From assembly GCA_946480605.1 (NCBI GenBank), contig CAMLKW010000100.1, forward strand, positions 1 to 15,127: 15,127 nucleotides of DNA, in the 5' to 3' direction. This DNA comes from an uncultured Roseateles sp. GTDB taxonomy: Bacteria > Pseudomonadota > Gammaproteobacteria > Burkholderiales > Burkholderiaceae. Numbering within the stretch: the stretch's first letter is position 1; each line of letters opens with the position of its first letter. Shown here piece after piece: positions 6,745 through 12,882 of the stretch. The notes beneath the pieces are model-generated. The model searched no databases, had not been told where the DNA came from, and saw only the letters and a list, made by a program, of their open reading frames with translations. Position numbers and translations under genes: made by a program.

Positions 6745-7779
6745 TTGAAGTTCATCCTCCAGATGGCGCTTTCCTTGGCGCTGCAACCCGCCCACGCAGA
6801 GCCGGCGCTCACGCCACGCCAACTGATCGACCGACTCGGCGTCGAGGTTCGCCAGGCCTTGGAAGACCCCAAGGCCGGCAAGACGCCGGAAGACCTGGAG
6901 CGCGCTGTGGCCGACCACATCGCGGCGCTGTCTGCCGGCACGCCCGGCCACGCCTCGCTGACGGAAGCTGACGAACGGGGTCGCACGCCGCTGATGCAGG
7001 CTGCCAGTGACGGCTATGCCCAGGTCGTCGAAGCGCTGCTGGCCGACGCCGGTGTGAAGCAGACGCTCAATGCGCAGGATGCAGCCGGCGAGACTGCCTG
7101 GATGAAGGCGAGCTTCGCGCCCGCCCTGACGCTGGCGGCCTGCCAGCCCGGCACCCTCACGCGCGAGCGCTATGCACTGCTGCACCCGTATCTGCGCCGC
7201 ATGAGCCACCTGCTGAAGAACAAGGGCGTGGCGGTCGGGGCCAGCATCCGCATGCTGGAAGCGGCTGGCGCCGAGGCCGCCCCCGAAGCGGGCAAGCGGG
7301 CCTGGCTGGTCCGCTGCCCCAACACCTCGCCCGAACTGCGTCAGGCACTGGCCCATGGCTCCCTGATGCACACACTGGTCAACCACGCCATAGCGCGGCA
7401 AGCCGAGTTCAACAAGGCGGCGAGCGCGAGCGTCAACGACATCCCCGCCAAGCCCCCCAGGGCCATGCGTTTCATCCGCGAAGGCGCCCCCCGCCAGCAC
7501 GTAGCGCATCAAAAGGGGGCCGTTCAGGTCGAAGGCGTTCATTGCGCCATGCGTCCGCCAAAGTTTCCCCTCGTCAACTGGAGCGGCGAAATGACGATCA
7601 AGGTGATCGCCGCCACACGGGCCGGCGTCGTCGAGGCAGCAGACTTCGAAGGGACTTTCGCCCCTGCCGAGGCATTCGCTTCGGATGCGCTCCGCGCCGC
7701 GATCCTGCAAGCGCTGAGCGCCTATCGCTGCGAGGGCGACCACGTCTTCGAGCAGGAGTTCAAGTTCAAGGCCGAATGA
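6745..7779 (+). CDS. Exported ankyrin-repeat protein with TonB-C-like C-terminal domain
   Basis: A 344-residue protein. The TTG start (6745) is preferred because it supplies a proper signal peptide: Lys2, a hydrophobic run FILQMALSLAL and an AHA cleavage site at 16-18. The ATG at 6763 would lose the charged end and most of the hydrophobic run. No ribosome site is visible before either. Residues about 74-125 resemble one and a half to two ankyrin repeats (DERGRTPLMQAASDGYAQVV, then DAAGETAWMKAS). The last 75 residues match the TonB C-terminal pattern: PPKFP (271-275), GEMTIKV, GVVEAADFEG, SDALRAAILQALSAYRC, and a final FEQEFKFK strand. There is no membrane segment after the signal and no TonB proline linker, so it is not a normal energy transducer. 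Its A/T-ending codons are somewhat more frequent than in its neighbours. It lies 42 bases after tgpA. Its function is unknown. Confidence 0.75.
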   Translation: MKFILQMALSLALQPAHAEPALTPRQLIDRLGVEVRQALEDPKAGKTPEDLERAVADHIAALSAGTPGHASLTEADERGRTPLMQAASDGYAQVVEALLADAGVKQTLNAQDAAGETAWMKASFAPALTLAACQPGTLTRERYALLHPYLRRMSHLLKNKGVAVGASIRMLEAAGAEAAPEAGKRAWLVRCPNTSPELRQALAHGSLMHTLVNHAIARQAEFNKAASASVNDIPAKPPRAMRFIREGAPRQHVAHQKGAVQVEGVHCAMRPPKFPLVNWSGEMTIKVIAATRAGVVEAADFEGTFAPAEAFASDALRAAILQALSAYRCEGDHVFEQEFKFKAE

Positions 7780-7804
7780 ACGCAGGCAAGGTGCTGCCCG
7801 CCCG

Positions 7805-7810
7805 TATGCT
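7805..7810 (+). promoter_or_regulatory. Candidate -10 element placing transcription start at the mltB start codon
   Basis: TATGCT is followed by six bases and then GTG (7817), within CGTATGCTGCGCACGTG. The arrangement and bases nearly repeat those before the DUF58 gene. No Shine-Dalgarno sequence lies between the preceding stop (7777-7779) and the GTG. No clear -35 hexamer was found. It suggests mltB can be transcribed alone as a leaderless message. Confidence 0.4.
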
Positions 7811-7816
7811 GCGCAC

Positions 7817-8890
7817 GTGAAGTCCCGACTCCTGCCCCTGCTGGCCAGCCTGTTCGTGCTGGCCTCGCCGGCCGCCCTGGCGGCCAAGAAAGCCAAACAC
7901 CCGCCGCCCAAGGCCGAGGCGCCCCAGCCGCTGGGGCCGCGCACCGAGCTGCTGGCCTTTGCCGACGACCTCGCCGCCGCCCAGGGCTGGGACGCCGCCG
8001 CGCTGCGCGAGCAGCTGACGCAGGCGCTGGACCTGCCGCGCGTGAAGCAGCTCATCCTGCCCGCCGCCGTCGGCACGGCCAAGAACTGGACGGCCTACCG
8101 CGACCGCTTCATCGAGCCGAAACGGCTGGACGCCGGCCTGGCCTTCTGGGCCGAGCACGAGGCGGCGCTGACACGCGCCGAGAACCAGTACGGCGTGCCG
8201 GCCGAGATCGTCGTGGGCATCATCGGCGTGGAGACCTTCTACGGCCGCATCATGGGCGGCTTCAAGGTGCTGGATGCGCTGGCCACGCTGGCCTTCGACT
8301 TCCCCGCCGCCCACCCGCGCGCCGCCGAGCGCCAGGCCTTCTTCCGCAAGGAGCTGGCCGAGTTCCTGAAGCTCAGCCGCGAGAACGGGCTGGATGCCGC
8401 CGCCGTGCGCGGCAGCTACGCGGGCGCCATGGGCCTGCCGCAGTTCATGCCCGGCAGCTGGCGCCAGCACGCGGTGGACTTCGACGGCGACGGCCACATC
8501 GACCTGATGAGCAGCCCGGTGGACGCCATCGGCAGCGTGGCGCACTACCTGTCGCAGTACGGCTGGAAGCCCGGCCAGGCCACGCACTACAGCGTGACGC
8601 TGCCGCCCGACCGCCAGCAGCGCGCGCGGCTGCTGGCACCCGACATCAAGCCCACGTTCAACGCGGCCGAGCTGCTGGCCGCCGGAGCCCTGCCCTCCGA
8701 GGCAGCGCGCGACCACACGGGACCGATGGCCGTCATCGAGCTGCAGAACGGTCCGAAGAAACCCACCACCGTGCTGCTGGGCACGGAGAATTTCTGGGTG
8801 GTCACGCGCTACAACTGGTCGGCCTACTACGCGCTGGCGGTCATCGAGCTGGGACGGGCGGTCAAGGCGCGTCGGCTGGCCGCGCGCTGA
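7817..8890 (+). CDS. mltB: Lytic murein transglycosylase, MltB/Slt35 family
   Basis: A 357-residue periplasmic enzyme that cleaves the beta-1,4 bond between MurNAc and GlcNAc in peptidoglycan, leaving 1,6-anhydro-MurNAc ends. The signal peptide is about residues 1-23 (MKSRLL, hydrophobic core, AALA). There is no lipobox cysteine, and no cysteine at all, so it is predicted to be soluble and not lipid-anchored as MltB is. The catalytic glutamate is Glu139 in GIIGVETFYGRIMGG. The family signatures GSYAGAMGLPQFMPGSW (199-215) and the EF-hand-like calcium loop DFDGDGHIDL (221-230) are complete. The C-terminal FWVVTRYNWSAYYALAV is also typical. Length fits the family. The GTG start is supported by the signal peptide and lacks a ribosome site. 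It converges on the small membrane protein gene with six bases between stops. Confidence 0.94.
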   Translation: MKSRLLPLLASLFVLASPAALAAKKAKHPPPKAEAPQPLGPRTELLAFADDLAAAQGWDAAALREQLTQALDLPRVKQLILPAAVGTAKNWTAYRDRFIEPKRLDAGLAFWAEHEAALTRAENQYGVPAEIVVGIIGVETFYGRIMGGFKVLDALATLAFDFPAAHPRAAERQAFFRKELAEFLKLSRENGLDAAAVRGSYAGAMGLPQFMPGSWRQHAVDFDGDGHIDLMSSPVDAIGSVAHYLSQYGWKPGQATHYSVTLPPDRQQRARLLAPDIKPTFNAAELLAAGALPSEAARDHTGPMAVIELQNGPKKPTTVLLGTENFWVVTRYNWSAYYALAVIELGRAVKARRLAAR

Positions 8891-8908
8891 CGCGGCTCAG
8901 CGCGGCGG
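8880..8908. terminator. GC-rich hairpin between converging stop codons
   Basis: Eight bases, CGCGCTGA (8883-8890), pair with TCAGCGCG (8897-8904) across a six-base loop. Three more pairs outside form with one bulged base (8905). Both convergent stop codons lie in the two arms of the stem. There is no T-run on either side, so it would be an imperfect bidirectional terminator or simply an mRNA 3' end stabiliser. Confidence 0.4.
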
Positions 8909-9436
8909 GATGCGCAGCAGTCGCTGCTCGTCCGGCTGGCCGTAGACCGCCCGCGTGACGGCAACCTGCATCGCACCATCGGCCGCAGGCACTGCCGCAC
9001 GCAGCCGCCACAGTACCGCCTCGGTGTCCGACAGCAGCGGCATGGCACGCTCCCAGAGCCCCGCGACCGTGCAGCGGTGCAGCACATGGTGATCGGTGTC
9101 GCCGAAGCCGCCCACCACGTCGATCTCCACCCGGCAGCCATCCGCCAGCGGCAGGGATTCGCCCGTTTGGCTGGCCAGTGTGGCCAGCATCAAGACAGCC
9201 GCCATCAGACCGCCCACGCACAGCAGCACCAGCGCCGCCAGCGTCCTCACCAGCCAGTGCCCCACTGCCAGGCGCAACGGCCAGGTCACCGCCAGGTAGA
9301 GCGACACGAGGGCCAGCGTCCAGAACACGGGCATCAGCGGCGGGCGCAGCGCCAGATCCCATGCAAGGAAGGGCGTGGCCAGCACGGCGGTGGGCAGCAG
9401 CACGGCGGCGCTGAAATGAGACTGCTTGATCTTCAT
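8897..9436 (-). CDS. Small membrane protein of unknown function downstream of comEC
   Basis: A 179-residue protein that I do not recognise. It has three hydrophobic segments (about 11-29, 35-53 and 66-88). Positive residues (Lys2, Lys4, Arg55, Arg64) put the N-terminus inside, so the last 90 residues should be periplasmic. This tail has two cysteines, Cys101 and Cys122 (DGCRVEIDVVGGFGD, then LHRCTVAGLWER), placed where a disulfide could form. The ATG 9436 begins 29 bases after the comEC stop on the same strand. No ribosome site is clear. An extended -10-like element overlapping the comEC stop could give it its own promoter. Codon bias matches the region, which supports a real gene. A link to competence is only by position. 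Confidence 0.65.
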   Translation of the reverse strand: MKIKQSHFSAAVLLPTAVLATPFLAWDLALRPPLMPVFWTLALVSLYLAVTWPLRLAVGHWLVRTLAALVLLCVGGLMAAVLMLATLASQTGESLPLADGCRVEIDVVGGFGDTDHHVLHRCTVAGLWERAMPLLSDTEAVLWRLRAAVPAADGAMQVAVTRAVYGQPDEQRLLRIPPR

Positions 9437-9459
9437 GTGCTAACTTGATGACAAGCTGC

Positions 9460-9468
9460 AGCGTATCA
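9460..9468 (-). promoter_or_regulatory. Possible extended -10 element for the small membrane protein gene
   Basis: On the minus strand the sequence reads TGATACGCT: a TGn element followed by TACGCT. The TGA is at the same time the stop codon of comEC (9468-9466). Transcription would begin near 9453, giving a 17-base leader. The best -35-like hexamer (TTGGCC, 9490-9485) is 19 bases away and weak. Confidence 0.28.
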
Positions 9469-11850
9469 GGGCAGATCCTCCGCAGGCCAAGGCCCCGTCG
9501 GCTCCGGGTTGATGGCCGGCAACACCCGGTCGCTCCAGTAGCGCCGCCGTTCGTCGCGCTCGCAGCCGGACTGGTCCGTCGCGCTGTACCAGCGCCACGC
9601 GCCGCAGGTCGGGCTGTTCACCACGTCGACACCCGCCGCTTGATAGCGCGTCAGCACCGGCAGCGCCGGATGCCCGAAGCGGCTGCGGTAGCCCGCCTGC
9701 ACCAATGCCACGCGCGGCTGCGCGGCAGCCAGCAGCTCGGCGCTGGACGAGGTCTTGCTGCCGTGGTGCGGCACCAGCAGCACATCGGCACGCAGGTCGG
9801 GCTCCCGGCCGACAAGCGCCCGCTCCTGCCCGGCCTCCAGGTCGCCCAGCAGCAGCGCGCGCCGGCCCGAGGCGGCCGTGATGCGCAGCACGCACGACAG
9901 GTCGTTGGACTTCAGCCCCGCCTCGTAGTGCGCGGGCAGCGGATGCAGCACGTCGAAGAACACGCCGTCCCAGCGCCAGTGCTGGCCGGCCTCGCAGCGC
10001 GTCGCGCGCGGGCCGGCGCGCAGCAGCGGGTGACCGGGCTCCAGTGAACTGCGCAGTTCGCCGACGGGCAGGCCTTGCAGCAGCGTCGCCGCGCCGCCCA
10101 CGTGGTCGATGTCGCGGTGGCTCAGCACCAGCAGGTCCAGCCGCCGCACGCCCAGACCGCGCAGCAGCGGCAGCAGCACGCGCTCGCCGGCATCGGCGCC
10201 GGGCGCGTAGGCCGGGCCGGCGTCGAACAGCAGCGCATGGCCCGCGGTGCGCAGCAGCACGGCATTGCCCTGCCCGACGTCCGGTGCCAGCAGCTCGAAC
10301 TCGCCCGGCGGCGGACGCGGTAAGGCCGGCCACAGCAGCGGCAGCAGCATGGCCGCGCCCGCCAGCCGCAGCCGCCACGGCAGGCGCAGCGCCATCAGCA
10401 CGGCGCCCAGCAGCGCGAGCGCCTGCGCCCAGGCCGGCGCGGCCGGCAGCCACCAGACCGCCCCGGGCCAGGCGACCAGCCACTTCAACCACGCCATCAA
10501 GGCCTGCGTCAGCAGCGCGGCCAGGCTCCACAGCGGCGCGGCCACACCGCCCAGCAACGCCAGCGGCGTGATGACGAAGCTGATCAACGGGATGGCCAAC
10601 AGGTTGGCCAGCAGGCCCACCGCCGACAACTGGCCGAAGCACACCAGGCTCAGCGGCGCCAGGCCCACGGTGGCGATGAGCTGAGTGCACAGCGCGGCTT
10701 TCAGGCGTGCGCGCCAGCCCTCGGCGGGATCGCCGCCGGCAGCCATCAGCAGCCCCACGGCACCGAAGGACAGCCAGAAGCCCGGCTGCAGCAGCGCCCA
10801 GGGGTCGGCCGCCGTGACGGCCACCGCCGCCGCCAGCAGCACGACCGGCCAGGGCCAGCGCAGGCCCAGCGTCTGCAGGCCCGCCACCGTGGCCAGCATC
10901 AGCACGGTGCGCTGCGCAGGCACGCCCCAGCCGGCGAACAGCGCATAGGCCAGCGCCGCGGCGACGCCGATCCAGCGCGCCGCCGTCGTCGCGGGCATGC
11001 GCAGGCACAGCCACGCGCTGCGCCGCCACAACGGCGCGGCCAGCGCGGCGGCCAGCCAGGCGAGCAGCGTGACGTGCAGGCCCGAGATGCTGACCAGGTG
11101 CCCCGTGCCGGAATCGCGGAACAGCGCCCAGTCGCCGGACGCGATCGCGTTCTGGTCGCCCAGGCTCAGCGCCGCCAGCACGCCGGCCAGGCCGGGGTCC
11201 GCCACGCGCTCGTGGATGGCGCTGCGCAGCCGCTGCCGGGCCGCGTCCAGCCCCCACCATGGCGCGGCCTGCAGCCGCTCGGCCGCACGCACGACACCGC
11301 TGGCGCGCAGGCCTTGCTCGAACAGCCACAGCTCGGCGTCGAAGCCGCCAGGATTGCTGAGCCCGTGGGCGCGCTTCAAGCGCACGGTGAAGCGCCAGCG
11401 CTCGCCGGCCGTGATGGCCGGGCCGTCGTAGGCCAGCAGCATCAGCCGCCGCGGCACCTCGGGCGGCAGCGCGGCGCCCGCCGGGCCGACCGCCTCCACC
11501 GCGAAGGCGAAGCGCCAGCCCGGCACGCCGCCCTGGCCGGTGACGGCAATCGGCAGCGAACCGACGCGGCCCGTCAACACCAGGTCACGCCCCTCCCAGG
11601 CCGGATGCAGCTCGTCCGCCAGCCGCCACTCGGCACGCAACGCCGCCTGTGCGAACGCCAGCGCCGCCACCGCGGCGGCCAGCGCCAGCCAGTGCCGGCG
11701 GCACAGCGTGGTCAGCAGCACCGCCGCGGCCGCCAGCGCCAGCAGTGCGCCCGCGGGCGGCAGGCTTTCGCAGCGGTGCAGCAGCGCCAGCCCGGCCAGC
11801 CAGGCCAGGCCCATCGCGACGAGTTCCCGCGCGCCCCAAGGCCTCTGCAC
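9466..11850 (-). CDS. comEC: ComEC/Rec2 DNA internalization channel
   Basis: 794 residues from the chosen start. ComEC carries transforming single-stranded DNA across the inner membrane. Residue positions here count from the chosen GTG. The N-terminal DUF4131 region has membrane helices and an OB-like part (to about 200). The Competence domain carries FRDSGTGHLVSISGLHVTLL (about 245-264) and many helices to about 510. The C-terminal metallo-beta-lactamase-like domain starts at APDVGQGNAVLL and contains SHRDIDHVGG (about 577-586), LLLGDLE and VPHHGSKTSSS, so the HxxDxDH-type metal site looks intact. GTG 11850 was chosen because GGGAG lies seven bases upstream; ATG 11886, 12 codons earlier, has no good ribosome site. 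It is divergent from the RidA-family gene. No breaks or frameshifts are seen, so DNA uptake capability is plausible. Confidence 0.93.
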   Translation of the reverse strand: MQRPWGARELVAMGLAWLAGLALLHRCESLPPAGALLALAAAAVLLTTLCRRHWLALAAAVAALAFAQAALRAEWRLADELHPAWEGRDLVLTGRVGSLPIAVTGQGGVPGWRFAFAVEAVGPAGAALPPEVPRRLMLLAYDGPAITAGERWRFTVRLKRAHGLSNPGGFDAELWLFEQGLRASGVVRAAERLQAAPWWGLDAARQRLRSAIHERVADPGLAGVLAALSLGDQNAIASGDWALFRDSGTGHLVSISGLHVTLLAWLAAALAAPLWRRSAWLCLRMPATTAARWIGVAAALAYALFAGWGVPAQRTVLMLATVAGLQTLGLRWPWPVVLLAAAVAVTAADPWALLQPGFWLSFGAVGLLMAAGGDPAEGWRARLKAALCTQLIATVGLAPLSLVCFGQLSAVGLLANLLAIPLISFVITPLALLGGVAAPLWSLAALLTQALMAWLKWLVAWPGAVWWLPAAPAWAQALALLGAVLMALRLPWRLRLAGAAMLLPLLWPALPRPPPGEFELLAPDVGQGNAVLLRTAGHALLFDAGPAYAPGADAGERVLLPLLRGLGVRRLDLLVLSHRDIDHVGGAATLLQGLPVGELRSSLEPGHPLLRAGPRATRCEAGQHWRWDGVFFDVLHPLPAHYEAGLKSNDLSCVLRITAASGRRALLLGDLEAGQERALVGREPDLRADVLLVPHHGSKTSSSAELLAAAQPRVALVQAGYRSRFGHPALPVLTRYQAAGVDVVNSPTCGAWRWYSATDQSGCERDERRRYWSDRVLPAINPEPTGPWPAEDLP

Positions 11851-11857
11851 CCACGCT

Positions 11858-11862
11858 CTCCC
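11858..11862 (-). promoter_or_regulatory. Ribosome binding site deciding the comEC start
   Basis: GGGAG on the minus strand, seven bases before GTG 11850. The in-frame ATG at 11886 lacks a comparable site at proper distance, as it has only GGCGGC directly against it. Using the GTG widens the comEC/RidA divergent gap from 37 to 73 bases, which leaves room for promoters. Confidence 0.5.
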
Positions 11863-11923
11863 TGCGTCCGCACCGGGGTGTAGCATGCCGCCGTTTTTCT
11901 CTCGCGCCACCGCGCTTCCCCGC

Positions 11924-12391
11924 ATGAGCACCTCTGCCATCCAGGCCAAGCTGGCCGAACTCGGCATCACGCTGCCGCCCGTTGCCATCCCCGCCGCGGC
12001 CTACCTGCCGTTCACGCGCACGGGCAACCTGGTCTTCCTGTCCGGCCACATCGCCAAGAAGGACGGCAAGCCCTGGGTCGGTCAGCTGGGCAAGGACATG
12101 GACACCGCCACCGGCCAGCAGGCCGCACGCGCGATCGCCATCGACCTGCTGGGCACGCTGCAGGCCGCCACCGGTGACTTGGGGCAGATCGTGCGCATCG
12201 TCAAGGTCATGAGCCTGGTCAACAGCACGGCCGACTTCACCGAGCAGCACCTGGTCACCAACGGCTGCTCCGAGCTGCTGGCCGCGGTGCTGGGCGACGC
12301 CGGCAAGCATGCCCGCAGCGCGTTCGGCGTGGCGCAGGTGCCGATGGGCGCCTGCGTCGAGATTGATCTGATCGCCGAAGTGCGCGACTGA
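11924..12391 (+). CDS. RidA (YjgF/YER057c/UK114) family protein, PF14588-type
   Basis: A 155-residue cytosolic protein. RidA proteins hydrolyse reactive enamine/imine intermediates made by PLP enzymes, and related subfamilies have other or unknown roles. This one has the longer form with an N-terminal helix (AIQAKLAELGITLPP) and the motifs FTRTGNLVFLSGHI, GQLGKDMD, FTEQHLVTNGCSELL and HARSAFGVAQVPMGACVEIDL. It resembles the YjgF_endoribonc (PF14588) group more than classical RidA. The conserved arginine in HARSAFGV is kept. No Shine-Dalgarno site precedes ATG 11924; a -10-like TAGCAT at 11881-11886 would give a leader of about 31 bases, but this is weak. Its stop overlaps the dsbB start by one base (TGATG), so the pair is translationally coupled. 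Confidence 0.88.
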   Translation: MSTSAIQAKLAELGITLPPVAIPAAAYLPFTRTGNLVFLSGHIAKKDGKPWVGQLGKDMDTATGQQAARAIAIDLLGTLQAATGDLGQIVRIVKVMSLVNSTADFTEQHLVTNGCSELLAAVLGDAGKHARSAFGVAQVPMGACVEIDLIAEVRD

Positions 12392-12882
12392 TGTTCCGCG
12401 CCCCCTCCAAGCTGCCGGCCCGCGCCCTGCTGGCCATGGCCGTGGCCAGCTTCGCCGGCGTGGCCATCGCCTTCATCGCGCAGCACCAGTTCGGCGTCAA
12501 GCCCTGCCCCTGGTGCGTGCTGCAACGGGCCATCTACCTGGCCATCGGCACGCTGTCTCTGCTGGGCTGGCTGGTGAGTGCCAAGCGCCCGCTGCGCCAG
12601 GCGGTGCTGGTCGTCGTGCTGATGCTGTGCGCCGCGGGCCTGACAGCCGCCGTGTTCCAGCACGAGGTGGCCGCCGAGAGCGCCAGCTGCTCGATGGGCC
12701 TGGCCGACAAGATCGTCACCGCACTGGGGCTGGAAGAGGCCTGGCCGGCGATGTTCATGATCACCGCCAACTGCGCCGAGGCCGCGGCCTACCAGCTGCT
12801 GGGCCTGCCCTACGAGGTCTGGAGCGGCCTGCTGTTCGCAGGCCTGGGGGGCCTGGGGCTGGTGGTGCTGAGCCGGCGCTAA
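12391..12882 (+). CDS. dsbB: Disulfide bond formation protein B
   Basis: A 163-residue inner-membrane protein that re-oxidises DsbA and passes the electrons to quinone. There are four membrane helices (about 12-30, 46-63, 70-89 and 143-160). The first periplasmic loop holds the redox pair Cys39/Cys42 in KPCPWCVLQR, with Arg46 where Escherichia coli DsbB has its quinone-binding arginine. The second loop holds Cys100 (ESASCSMGL) and Cys128 (ITANCAEA), so all four working cysteines are present. The start ATG shares its A with the RidA-family stop, which suggests reinitiation-coupled translation. The TAA stop overlaps by four bases the end of the convergent response-regulator gene. No dsbA is in the window. 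Confidence 0.94.
   Translation: MFRAPSKLPARALLAMAVASFAGVAIAFIAQHQFGVKPCPWCVLQRAIYLAIGTLSLLGWLVSAKRPLRQAVLVVVLMLCAAGLTAAVFQHEVAAESASCSMGLADKIVTALGLEEAWPAMFMITANCAEAAAYQLLGLPYEVWSGLLFAGLGGLGLVVLSRR

Noticed and set aside
4588..8082. A 1164-codon minus-strand open frame opposite tgpA, the ankyrin/TonB-C gene and mltB.
   Set aside because: Low-complexity antisense composition, no motifs, and the plus-strand genes are certain.
11884..11886. ATG at 11886 as the comEC start.
   Set aside because: Possible, but it lacks a properly spaced ribosome site, whereas GTG 11850 has GGGAG at seven bases. It is kept as an alternative.
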